Assembly (NCBI GenBank): GCA_005877675.1
Contig: VBNZ01000096.1
Location: forward strand, 17,325-51,540
Length of the DNA: 34,216 bases
Direction: 5' to 3'
Source of the DNA: Gammaproteobacteria bacterium
GTDB lineage: Bacteria; Pseudomonadota; Gammaproteobacteria; Xanthomonadales; Rhodanobacteraceae
This document shows positions 15,243-22,940 of the stretch, piece after piece. The position numbers were made by a program, and so were the translations under genes. How positions within the stretch are numbered: the first letter of the stretch is position 1; every line of letters starts with the position of its first letter. The notes under the pieces are model-generated. The model was not told the DNA's origin and did no database searches. It worked only from the letters and a program-made list of their open reading frames with translations.

Positions 15243-16100
15243 GTCGATCAGCTTGTCGCTGGCGGCGATTGCAAGCCGCAGGCGCTGATCGAGCGCATGG
15301 AGCGCGCTGTCGATGGCACTCGTGCGCGGCAGGCGCGACAGGGCGCGACGCAGCAGGTGCAGGTCGCGCTCCTCGCCCAGGGCATCGACGAGACGCTTGC
15401 GCGCATGACGATGAAGCGACTCGTCGGCCATGCGTTTACGCGCCTGTTTAGCGGCACGTGGGTGCTGCGCGTCGTCGGCGATGTCGTGCAACAGATCGAT
15501 CTGCAGCAGCGCTCGACGCATGCGGCGGCGCAGGCGGTGCCGTGATTCCTGTGCAGATGTCCCCTGTGCTTGCTTGCGTGCACGTCGCGCGCGACGTAGC
15601 GAGCGGTCTAATCCGGCGTTGATGTCACTGCGTTCAACGGCGCGCCAGTCGATCGCGTCAATAGCTGCCTGCAGCCCGGCGAATCGGTTGCGCCGTCCCG
15701 TAAAAGCGGGGTCTGCACGCAGCCCAGCATCGAGCAGTCGATCCCGATCTACCCCCACAGCGTCCTTCACGCCGCGCCATGCTTCGAATTCGTCGGCATT
15801 TCGCTTCGTGCCACCGAGGCGGCGCGCGGTATTGTATGCGGCCTGTGCGTCGCGCAGCCGCGACAGACCGTGCGCAATCGTGCGCAGGCGGTGCTCGAGA
15901 TGTGTCGTGGGCGTGGCAGCGGCATGCAATAGCGCAAGCAGCGCGCGCAGCCGCGCCATGGCCTTGCGCGCGCGGTGCACCCCCGTGTGGCGCCCCTGGC
16001 CTGCGCGGACAAGTTGCGCATCGACCTCCACGGCATAGGCCAGAGCCCGTGCACGAAGGGCGAGGGCGAGCGAATCACCGCGAGGTGTCGATTTGGGCAT
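15240..16100 (-). CDS. CHAD domain-containing protein
   Basis: 286 residues, nearly all helical and very rich in Arg, His and Ala. The CHAD hallmarks are conserved basic helices: VHRARKAMARLRALLALLH near residues 41-59, LRDAQAAYNTARRLGG near 82-97, and the second-half HRLRRRMRRALLQIDLLHD near 188-206. CHAD proteins bind inorganic polyphosphate through these basic surfaces and are found on polyphosphate granules. No CYTH phosphatase domain is attached. It is convergent with the sensor gene, and its stop lies in the shared hairpin at 15226-15242. Confidence 0.9.
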   Translation of the reverse strand: MPKSTPRGDSLALALRARALAYAVEVDAQLVRAGQGRHTGVHRARKAMARLRALLALLHAAATPTTHLEHRLRTIAHGLSRLRDAQAAYNTARRLGGTKRNADEFEAWRGVKDAVGVDRDRLLDAGLRADPAFTGRRNRFAGLQAAIDAIDWRAVERSDINAGLDRSLRRARRARKQAQGTSAQESRHRLRRRMRRALLQIDLLHDIADDAQHPRAAKQARKRMADESLHRHARKRLVDALGEERDLHLLRRALSRLPRTSAIDSALHALDQRLRLAIAASDKLID

Positions 16101-16291
16101 GTGCCAACGATAAGGCAGCCGGTGCGGCGGTTCCAGTCGTACGGGCGCACGCGGTCAATGACTTCGCGGGTTGCCTTCCCTGGGCGAGCCAGGGAGAAAG
16201 GCTCAGGGATGCCAAAACCGGTTCTGAGCCAATCGAAGAAGCCGCATCGCAGTCAGTGGTGGCCCGTCGCCCGTTGCATTGCTGAATCCGT

Positions 16292-16315
16292 AATGTACTA
16301 ATGCGTTAATACATT
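16292..16315. promoter_or_regulatory. 24-bp palindromic operator of the his operon
   Basis: AATGTACTAA-TGCG-TTAATACATT pairs in 9 of 10 positions of each arm. It overlaps the -35 box of the promoter at 16314-16342, and it covers a possible alternative -10 (TACTAA at 16296-16301 with TTGCAT at 16274-16279). Its position before a TrpR-family gene at the head of the his operon points to repression by that protein. The site assignment is inference; the palindrome itself is seen directly. Confidence 0.75.
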
Positions 16316-16342
16316 GATTTATGGATTTTGCGATGCTAAAAT
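16314..16342 (+). promoter_or_regulatory. Promoter of the histidine operon
   Basis: TTGATT (16314-16319) and TAAAAT (16337-16342) are separated by the ideal 17 bp. The predicted start is at about 16349, the A of the first ATG, implying a leaderless mRNA and no room for a his leader-peptide attenuator. I see no run of His codons upstream. The -35 box overlaps the end of the palindrome at 16292-16315. Confidence 0.7.
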
Positions 16343-16348
16343 CCAGGC

Positions 16349-16741
16349 ATGAAACGCCGCCTCATCGATCCTGAAACCAGCGCCGAGTCCGCCGAGGACA
16401 ATCTTTGCCGTGCCTTTCTGTCGATGCGCGGTCTCGCCGAGATGCGTTCATTCCTGCGCGACCTATGCACGCCGGCGGAGCTCGAGGCGCTGATCGACCG
16501 CTGGCGCGTCGTGCCGTATCTGCTCAAGGGTGTGTCCTACCGCGAAATCCACGAGCGCACCGCGGTCAGCGTGACCACGATCGGCCGCGTCGCGCGTTTC
16601 CTCAGCCAGGGCAACGGCGGCTACCAGGCTGCGGTCGAGCATCACGCGGTGCCGCCGCTGCGCCGGCGCGCGGTTGCCAGCGCGTCGATCACTGCAGTGC
16701 GCACACCTCGCGCGAAGAACTCGCAGGGAAGAACGTCATGA
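16349..16741 (+). CDS. TrpR-family (YerC/YecD-type) transcriptional regulator heading the his operon
   Basis: 130 residues. The Trp-repressor-like helix-turn-helix is clear: FLRDLCTPAELEALIDRWRVVPYLLKGVSYREIHERTAVSVTTIGRVARFL covers about residues 32-85, with the recognition helix in SVTTIGRVARF. The N-terminal 20 residues and the C-terminal tail of about 40 are extensions beyond the core. It overlaps hisG by ATGA, so it is the first gene of the operon. In Xanthomonadales a TrpR-family protein in this position has been proposed as the histidine-responsive repressor (HisR); I rely on memory for that. It is likely to bind the palindrome just upstream and regulate itself and the pathway. Confidence 0.88.
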   Translation: MKRRLIDPETSAESAEDNLCRAFLSMRGLAEMRSFLRDLCTPAELEALIDRWRVVPYLLKGVSYREIHERTAVSVTTIGRVARFLSQGNGGYQAAVEHHAVPPLRRRAVASASITAVRTPRAKNSQGRTS

Positions 16742-17640
16742 CCACACCGAACAAGGCGCGCGACCGGTTACGCATAGCGATCCAGAAATCCGGTCGTATG
16801 GCCGATGTGTCGCAGGACCTGCTTGCGCGCTGCGGACTGAAGTTTCGTCAAAGCAGAGACAAACTGTTCTGCTTCGGCGAGAGCATGCCGATCGACCTCT
16901 TGCTCGTGCGCGACGATGACATTCCCAGCTTGATCGCGCAAGGCGTCTGCGACCTCGGCATCGTCGGGCGCAACGTGCTGGCCGAGCAATCACTCGCTGC
17001 CGTGGAAGGTACGCTGCCGGTGGTGGAATTATGCGCGCTCGACAATAGCCGCTGCCGCCTGTCGATCGCGGTGCCGCAGGATATGGATTACAACGGGCCG
17101 CACCAGCTGCAGGGTCTGCGCATTGCGACTTCGTATCCGGCGCTGCTCGGTGCATGGCTGGCCGAGCACAAGGTCGAGGCGAAGATCGTCTTTCTTGCCG
17201 GCTCGGTCGAAATCGCGCCGAAGCTCGGCACGGCAGATCTGATCTGCGATCTCGTCTCGAGTGGCGCAACGCTTGTGGCGAATCAGCTGCGCGAGGCAGT
17301 TGTGATCCTCGAAAGCGAAGCGGTGGTCGCAGGCCCGCAGACGGTGCCGCCGGACGAGCGCGGCGATCTGCGCGAACTGCTGTTGCGCCGCATCGACGGT
17401 GTGATTCAGGTGCGCGAGTCCAAACTCGTGATGCTGCACGCGGCGCGCGCCAATGTCGATGCGATCCGCAAGATGCTGCCGAACGGGCAGATGCCGACGC
17501 TGCTGCCGATCGAAGGCAGCGAGCAAGTCGCGCTGCAGGCGGTGTGCTATGGCGCGATCACCTGGCAGCATCTCGAAGACATGAAACGCGCAGGCGCGAG
17601 CCAGTTGCTCGTGCTGCCGGTGGAGAAGATCCTGGCATGA
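16738..17640 (+). CDS. hisG: ATP phosphoribosyltransferase (long form)
   Basis: 300 residues. It catalyses the first committed step of histidine synthesis, joining ATP and PRPP, and is usually feedback-inhibited by histidine. It aligns well with the 299-residue E. coli enzyme: LRIAIQKSGRMADVSQDLL at the start, MPIDLLLVRDDDIPSLI, DLGIVGRNVL, the PRPP-binding loop DLICDLVSSGATLVANQLRE near residues 165-184, and a C-terminal ACT-like domain ending VLPVEKILA. Being the long form it needs no HisZ. It starts in the 4-nt overlap with the regulator gene and ends in a 4-nt overlap with hisD. Confidence 0.97.
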   Translation: MTTPNKARDRLRIAIQKSGRMADVSQDLLARCGLKFRQSRDKLFCFGESMPIDLLLVRDDDIPSLIAQGVCDLGIVGRNVLAEQSLAAVEGTLPVVELCALDNSRCRLSIAVPQDMDYNGPHQLQGLRIATSYPALLGAWLAEHKVEAKIVFLAGSVEIAPKLGTADLICDLVSSGATLVANQLREAVVILESEAVVAGPQTVPPDERGDLRELLLRRIDGVIQVRESKLVMLHAARANVDAIRKMLPNGQMPTLLPIEGSEQVALQAVCYGAITWQHLEDMKRAGASQLLVLPVEKILA

Positions 17641-18915
17641 ATGCAGTACCCACCACGACCAGACTCGAACTGCCTGTGCTGGAATGGAGCGCGCTCGATG
17701 CCGGTGCGCGGCGCACAGCATTGCGTCGGCCGGCGCAGGAAGCGAGCGACGATATCCGGAATGCGGTCGCGCGCATCGTCGCGCAGGTCAGGGCCGACGG
17801 CGATGCGACCTTGCGTGCGCTGACGCGCCGCTTCGATGGCTGCGAGCTCGATGCATTGCAGGCGACCGATGCCGAGTTCGCCGCGGCCGAGGCCGCGCTT
17901 GACCCGGAATTGAAACGCGCGATCACCGAAGCGAAGACGCGCATCGAAACTTTTCATCGCGCGACGGCGCCGCAGACGGTCTCGGTCGAAACCGCACCGG
18001 GCGTCGTATGCGAACGTGTGACGCGGCCGATAGACAGCGTCGGCCTGTACGTGCCTGCCGGGAGCGCGCCGTTGCCGTCGACTGCGCTGATGCTCGGCGT
18101 GCCCGCGCAGATCGCCGGGTGTGCACAGGTCGTGATGTGCACCCCAGCCGACAAAGGCGGTCGTGCCGATGCGGCGGTACTCTATACCGCAGCGTTGTGT
18201 GGCATCCGCAAGGTATTCAAGCTCGGCGGTGCGCAGGCGATCGCTGCGATGGCGTTCGGCACCGAGAGCGTGCCGGCCTGCGCCAAGTTGTTCGGGCCGG
18301 GCAATGCCTATGTGACTGAAGCCAAGCGTCAGGTGAGTGCGTTGGCCGAGGGTCCGGCGATCGATATGCCGGCGGGTCCGTCCGAAGTGCTGGTGATTGC
18401 TGACGCAAGCGCAGGTACTGCTGATCGCCTGCGAACGCGCCCTGCTTGAAGCCGTGCGCGATGAACTGGCGCGCCAGCTCGCGACTCTGCCGCGTGCATC
18501 GATCGCGCTGCAGGCGCTGGAGAAAAGCCGCCTGATTCTGGCCGCTTCGCTCGACGCGGCGATCGCGATCAGCAACGCCTATGCGCCGGAGCACTTGATC
18601 CTCAACCTGCGCGATCCGCGCGCGCTCCTGCAAAAAGTCGAAAATGCCGGGTCCGTATTTCTCGGCGCGTGGTCGCCCGAGGCCGTCGGCGACTATTGCA
18701 GCGGCACCAACCACGTGCTGCCGACTTACGGCTACGCGCGCGCGTGGAGCGGCGTCTCGGTCGCGAGCTTCGTCAAGCAGATCACCGTGCAGCAGCTGTC
18801 GCCGGAAGGCTTGCGCGCGGTCGGTCCGTGCGCGGCCACGCTCGCTCGTGCCGAACGCCTGCACGCGCACGAGCATGCGGTGACCCTGCGCCTGGCGGCA
18901 CTGGAGTCGAAATGA
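17637..18915 (+). pseudogene. hisD: Histidinol dehydrogenase, frame broken and zinc-ligand segment missing
   Basis: HisD oxidises histidinol to histidine in the last two steps of the pathway. From the ATG at 17637 the frame is normal through SVGLYVPAGSAPLPSTALM, GGAQAIAAMAFGTES, FGPGNAYVTEAKRQV and GPSEVLVIADASA (to about 18410), then shifts and stops at 18449. The remainder continues in a different frame with QVLLIACERALLEAV, YAPEHLIL (catalytic Glu-His), GDYCSGTNHVLPT and a normal end at 18915. Compared with E. coli HisD, about 19 residues are absent between ADASA and QVLL, including the SQAEHG motif whose Gln and His bind the catalytic zinc. No single frame makes an active enzyme. It overlaps hisG and hisC by 4 nt. 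Confidence 0.87.
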
Positions 18916-20015
18916 ACGACGCACCGATCAAACTGCTTGCGCGCGCGCGGCCGGAAATCCTCGCGCTGCAGCCGTACTCGTCGGCGCGCATGGAAGCCGG
19001 TGCGGGCGCCATCATGCTCAATGCGAATGAATCGCCATGGCCGCCGGTCGGCACCGATATTCCGCTCGACAATGACGCGTCGGCGCTGAATCGCTACCCC
19101 GATCCACAACCACGCGCGTTGCGCGAACGTCTGGCGCAACTTTACGGCGTCGCCAGCGACGAGCTGCTCGTTGGCCGCGGCAGCGACGAGGCAATCGATC
19201 TGCTCGTGCGCGCGTTCTGCAGCGAGGGGCGCGATGCGATCGTCATTTCGCCGCCGACATTCGGCATGTATGCAGTCGCTGCGCGCACGCAGGGTGCGGC
19301 AGTGATCGAGGTGCCACTCGCGAAAGGCTTCGAGCTCGACGGCGATGCGGTGCTCGCTCGCGTGACCGACAACACCAAGCTCGTCTTCGTCTGCACGCCG
19401 AATAATCCGACCGGCGCGCTGGCGCCGTTGACGGCGATTGCGAAGCTCGCACTCGCGCTGCGCGACCGCGCGCTGGTCGTGGTCGACGAGGCTTACCTCG
19501 AATTTGCACAGGGCGCGACGAGCGCGGCCGAATTGATTGCGCGGCAGGACAATATCGCCGTGCTGCGCACGCTGTCGAAGGCCTACGCGCTCGCGGGCGC
19601 ACGCGTCGGCACGCTGATCGCGCACGCGCAGATCGTCGCGCTGCTGCGCCGCATTCAGGCGCCTTACCCGTTGCCGACGAGCTGTGTCGATGCGGCGCTG
19701 GCCGCGCTCGCACCGAGTGCGGTCGAAGAGGTGCGCGTACGTATCCGCATGCTCGTGCGCGAGCGTGAGCGCGTCGCGCGCGCGCTGGCTGCTGCCGCCG
19801 CCGTGCTCGACGTATATCCTTCTTCGGCGAATTTTCTATGTGTGCGTTTCGCCGACGCGGCTGCGACTTATCGCGCGCTACTGGCTATAGGCATCATCGT
19901 GCGCGACGTGAGCCGCTATGCGCAGCTTGCCGGTTGCCTGCGCATCACGATCGGCGCGCCGGATGAAAACGATGCACTGCTGCGCGCACTGGCCCGACAG
20001 GAGGCGGCGGCGTGA
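18912..20015 (+). CDS. hisC: Histidinol-phosphate aminotransferase
   Basis: 367 residues. A PLP-dependent fold-type I aminotransferase that converts imidazole acetol phosphate to histidinol phosphate. Visible are LNANESPWPP near residue 36, RYPDPQPRALRERLA near 58, VGRGSDEAIDLL near 85, CTPNNPTGAL near 160, DEAYLEFA near 192, LSKAYALAGARVG near 218-230 holding the PLP-binding lysine, and a C-terminal GCLRITIGAPDEN near 343-355. It starts within ATGA shared with hisD and ends in a GTGA overlap with hisB. The gene is complete. Confidence 0.96.
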   Translation: MNDAPIKLLARARPEILALQPYSSARMEAGAGAIMLNANESPWPPVGTDIPLDNDASALNRYPDPQPRALRERLAQLYGVASDELLVGRGSDEAIDLLVRAFCSEGRDAIVISPPTFGMYAVAARTQGAAVIEVPLAKGFELDGDAVLARVTDNTKLVFVCTPNNPTGALAPLTAIAKLALALRDRALVVVDEAYLEFAQGATSAAELIARQDNIAVLRTLSKAYALAGARVGTLIAHAQIVALLRRIQAPYPLPTSCVDAALAALAPSAVEEVRVRIRMLVRERERVARALAAAAAVLDVYPSSANFLCVRFADAAATYRALLAIGIIVRDVSRYAQLAGCLRITIGAPDENDALLRALARQEAAA

Positions 20016-21124
20016 ACGCGTCGCGAAAAATCCTGTTTGTCGATCGCGACGGCACGTTGATTGTCGAGCCGCCGGATCAGCAGATCGACCGCTACGACAA
20101 GCTCGCGCTGGTCGAGAACGTGATTCCGGCTCTGCGCCGCTGCAGCGAGGCCGGCTATGAACTCGTGATGATCACCAATCAGGACGGGCTCGGCACTGTG
20201 AGCTTTCCGCAGCCGGATTTCGAAGGTCCACATGCGCTGATGTTGCGCATCTTCGCCTCGCAGGGCGTGCGGTTTAGCGAGATCCTGATCGATCCGAGTT
20301 TCGCGCACGAAGGTCGCGATACGCGCAAGCCCGGTGTCGGACTCGTGCGCCACTATCTCGCCGACGACAGCTGGAGCCGCGCGCGCTCGGCGATGGTCGG
20401 CGACCGTATGACCGACGATCAGTTCGCCGCGAATCTCGGCATTCGCAGCTTTCGTCTCGACACGGGCGAATGGAATTGGAACGCGATCGCGCACGAGCTC
20501 TGCGATGCGCCGCGGCGCGCGCGGGTCGAGCGCAATACCAAGGAGACGCGCATCGCGGTCGAAGTCGATCTGGACAATCCCGCTGAACCGAAGGCGACGA
20601 CCGGGATAGGATTCTTCGACCATATGCTCGAGCAGATCGGCAAGCACGGCGGTTTCGCGCTGAAACTCGAATGCGCGGGTGACACGCACATCGACGAACA
20701 CCATACGATTGAAGACTGCGCACTCGCGCTCGGGCAGGCGCTCAAGCTGGCGCTCGGCGACAAGCGTGGAATCGGGCGCTACGGTTCCGCGGCAGAGGCG
20801 GCGACTGGCGACGCGGCACAAGTCGCGATCACGTTGCCGATGGACGAGACGATCGCACGTGCCGCGCTCGATCTCTCCGGTCGCGCCTACTTCGTATTTG
20901 ACGGTAGTTTCCCGCGCGAGCGCGTGGGCGAGGTGCCCACTGAACTGGTGCCGCATTTCTTCCGTTCGCTTTGCGATGCGCTCGGCGCGAATCTGCATCT
21001 CGCCGTGCGTGGCGAGAACGCGCACCACATGGTCGAAGCCTGCTTCAAGGCGGTCGCGCGCGCGCTGCGCGTCGCGCTGCAGCGCGAGGGCTCGGCGCTG
21101 CCGAGCACGAAGGGGACGTTATGA
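20012..21124 (+). CDS. hisB: Bifunctional histidinol-phosphatase / imidazoleglycerol-phosphate dehydratase
   Basis: 370 residues from the GTG at 20012, with AGGAGG upstream at about 19998-20003. The N-terminal HAD phosphatase domain (about 1-165) has FVDRDGTLIVEPP (DxDGT), ITNQDGLGT, RKPG and VGDRMTDDQ. The dehydratase domain (about 175-370) has RNTKETRI, GIGFFDHMLEQI, THIDEHHTIEDCALALG, GDKRGIGRYGS, LPMDE, HFFRSL and VEACFKA. In E. coli the phosphatase has a zinc loop CPHLPADECDC; here the equivalent is DPSFAHEGRDT, so the four usual ligands appear to be missing. About 14 extra residues (AAEAATGDAAQVAI) sit before LPMDE. Both active sites otherwise look intact. Confidence 0.95.
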   Translation: MNASRKILFVDRDGTLIVEPPDQQIDRYDKLALVENVIPALRRCSEAGYELVMITNQDGLGTVSFPQPDFEGPHALMLRIFASQGVRFSEILIDPSFAHEGRDTRKPGVGLVRHYLADDSWSRARSAMVGDRMTDDQFAANLGIRSFRLDTGEWNWNAIAHELCDAPRRARVERNTKETRIAVEVDLDNPAEPKATTGIGFFDHMLEQIGKHGGFALKLECAGDTHIDEHHTIEDCALALGQALKLALGDKRGIGRYGSAAEAATGDAAQVAITLPMDETIARAALDLSGRAYFVFDGSFPRERVGEVPTELVPHFFRSLCDALGANLHLAVRGENAHHMVEACFKAVARALRVALQREGSALPSTKGTL

Positions 21125-21717
21125 CGGCTTCCATCGTGCTCGTCGATTCGGGTGGCACCAATATCGGTTCCGTTCAATACGCGCTGCGGCGCCTGGGCGT
21201 CGAGGCACGCATGTCCGATGATGCTGCGGAAATCCGTGCGGCGACGCATGTGATCCTGCCCGGCGTCGGCGCCGCGGCGCCCGGCATGGCGCGTTTGCGC
21301 GAGGCGAGATTAATCGAGGTCGTGCGTGGGCTCAAGCAACCCGTGCTCGGCGTCTGCCTCGGCATGCAACTTCTGTTCGAGCGATCGGAAGAGAGCGATA
21401 CGCCGTGTCTTGGCTTGATCCCGGGCCGCCTGCGTCTGTTTCCGCAGGACACGGGTTTACGCGTGCCGCATATGGGCTGGAATTCGCTTAGCATGCGCGC
21501 AGGCAGTCCGCTGCTGCGCGACATCGACGATGGCGCGTTCGCCTATTTCGTGCACAGTTATGCGGCGCCGCTCGGCGACTACACCCTCGCGAGTACGGAC
21601 TACGGAGGCGCGTTTTCCGCAGTCGTGCGGCGCGACAATTTCTACGGTGCGCAATTTCATCCGGAGCGCTCGGCCGCGGTCGGTGCGACTGTGCTGCGCA
21701 ATTTCCTGGCGCTGTGA
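21121..21717 (+). CDS. hisH: Imidazole glycerol phosphate synthase, glutaminase subunit
   Basis: 198 residues from the ATG at 21121, which overlaps the hisB stop. A class I glutamine amidotransferase that supplies ammonia to HisF. LPGVGAAAPGM holds the oxyanion region, VLGVCLGMQLLFE has the nucleophilic cysteine (near residue 80), and FYGAQFHPERSAAVG has the catalytic His and Glu. HMGWNSL near residue 119 is typical of HisH. Length is normal. The gene ends in a GTGA overlap with hisA. Confidence 0.96.
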   Translation: MTASIVLVDSGGTNIGSVQYALRRLGVEARMSDDAAEIRAATHVILPGVGAAAPGMARLREARLIEVVRGLKQPVLGVCLGMQLLFERSEESDTPCLGLIPGRLRLFPQDTGLRVPHMGWNSLSMRAGSPLLRDIDDGAFAYFVHSYAAPLGDYTLASTDYGGAFSAVVRRDNFYGAQFHPERSAAVGATVLRNFLAL

Positions 21718-22451
21718 GCGAGGCAATGGAAGTCATACCCGCAATCGATTTACGCGAGGGTCGTGTTGTACGCCTGAAGCAGGGCGACTACGCGCAGGAA
21801 ACGCGCTACGACTTCGATCCGCTGGCGCTGTCCGCCGACTATGCCGATGCCGGTGTGCAGTGGTTGCATCTTGTCGATCTCGATGGTGCGCGCTCCGGCA
21901 CCTTCGAGAACCTGCGCGTGATCGAGAAAATCGTCGCCTCAGAGCGCCTCGCAGTGCAGGCAGGCGGCGGTGTGCGTAGCGAGGATGACGTGCAGCGCCT
22001 GCTCGATGCCGGTGTCGCACGCGTCGTGGTCGGCAGCGTTGCCGTGCGTGAGCCGGACAAAGTAGAACAATGGATTGCACGCCATGGTGAAGACCGCTTG
22101 TGTATCGCTCTGGATACGCGTTTCGAAGGCGGCGCATGGCGTCTGCCGAGCGCAGGCTGGACGCAGGCGGAAGGTGCGACGCTCGATGAACTCGCGCCGC
22201 GCTATGCAGCGGCGGGTGCAAAGCATCTGCTGTGTACCGACATCGGTCGCGATGGCATGCTGTCAGGGCCGAACCTGGAGCTGTACGCGCATCTGACCGA
22301 ACTCGCGCCATCGTTGCGCATCATCGCCTCGGGTGGCGTGCGCGATATTGCCGATATGCGCGCACTGCGTGAGCGCGAACTCGCCGGCGTAGTGCTCGGA
22401 CGCAGCCTGCTTGAAGGCAAGTTGACGCTAGTGGAGGCGCTGGCATGTTGA
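21714..22451 (+). CDS. hisA: Phosphoribosylformimino-5-aminoimidazole carboxamide ribotide isomerase
   Basis: 245 residues from the GTG at 21714, which overlaps the hisH stop in the pattern of this operon; the ATG at 21726 is an alternative start. A TIM-barrel isomerase. VIPAIDLREGRVVRLKQGDYAQET has the catalytic Asp of strand 1, LHLVDLDGARSG and VQAGGGVRSEDDVQ are phosphate-binding and turn regions, CTDIGRDGMLSGPN has the second catalytic Asp, and IIASGGVRDIADM ends the barrel. The stop at 22449-22451 lies directly against the palindromic repeat array that separates it from hisF. Confidence 0.95.
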   Translation: MSEAMEVIPAIDLREGRVVRLKQGDYAQETRYDFDPLALSADYADAGVQWLHLVDLDGARSGTFENLRVIEKIVASERLAVQAGGGVRSEDDVQRLLDAGVARVVVGSVAVREPDKVEQWIARHGEDRLCIALDTRFEGGAWRLPSAGWTQAEGATLDELAPRYAAAGAKHLLCTDIGRDGMLSGPNLELYAHLTELAPSLRIIASGGVRDIADMRALRERELAGVVLGRSLLEGKLTLVEALAC

Positions 22452-22940
22452 AAAACGCGAAGCGAAAGACATGCCTCTCCTCCAAGCCGTGCCTGGTGGA
22501 GAGGTGGGGTGAGGGGGCTCCGTTTTACTCGTTGAAAGCCAAGCGCCCCCTCACCCAACCCTCTCCCCCGATCGATGGTGCCGATCGGGGGAGAGGGCTA
22601 TGCGTCGTCGCACGCATCGTGATGCGGAGGAAAAGTGTGCGTTCTCCCCCAAGCTCGACTTGGGGGAGCGGGTTATGCGTCGTGGGGGTTGCGCGCATGC
22701 TGATGCGTAGGAAAAGTATACCCTCTCCCCAAGCTCGACTTGGGGGAGCGGGTTATGCGTCGTGGGGGTTGCGCGCATGCTGATGCGCAGGAAAAGTATA
22801 CCCTCTCCCCCAAGCTCGACTTGGGGGAGAGGGCAGGGTGAGGGGGCGCTTTTTGTCTTGCACCCGCTCACTATGAGCAAGGTCCCCCTCACCCCAACCC
22901 TCTCCCCCGTCTTCGTCGGGGGAGAGGGGGAGGAGGTCGC
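22452..22940. repeat. Palindromic repeat array inserted between hisA and hisF
   Basis: The 489 bp hold no gene. Three units with the core CTCTCCCC(C)AAGCTCGACTTGGGGGAG are centred near 22656, 22736 and 22817 (spacing 80 and 81 bp), joined by the conserved linker GGTTATGCGTCGTGGGGGTTG...AGGAAAAGTATAC. A diverged fourth unit around 22561-22595 has CCCCGATCG/CGATCGGGG as its stem. Outer segments (22496-22518 with 22546-22568; 22823-22848 with 22881-22905) pair through GGGGTGAGGGGGC / GCCCCCTCACCC-type arms, and a last hairpin is at 22901-22927. Every unit forms a strong stem in RNA. No protein or transposase is present. Similar CCCTCTCCCC repeats are common in proteobacterial genomes. Confidence 0.93.
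22931..22936 (+). promoter_or_regulatory. hisF ribosome-binding site at the edge of the repeat array
   Basis: AGGAGG lies 4 nt before the hisF ATG at 22941 and is continuous with the G-rich arm of the last palindrome (GGGGGAGAGGGGGAGGAGG). The same G-rich run could pair with the C-rich arm upstream, which would hide the site. Confidence 0.65.

Noticed and set aside
16101..16348. Histidine attenuator (leader peptide) before the his operon
   Set aside because: No short frame with consecutive His codons and no terminator hairpin; the promoter places the transcript start at the first ATG.
22560..22932. Array of repeated units that resembles a CRISPR at first sight
   Set aside because: Units are about 80 bp, spacer parts are themselves conserved, and there are no cas genes; it is a palindromic repeat array.
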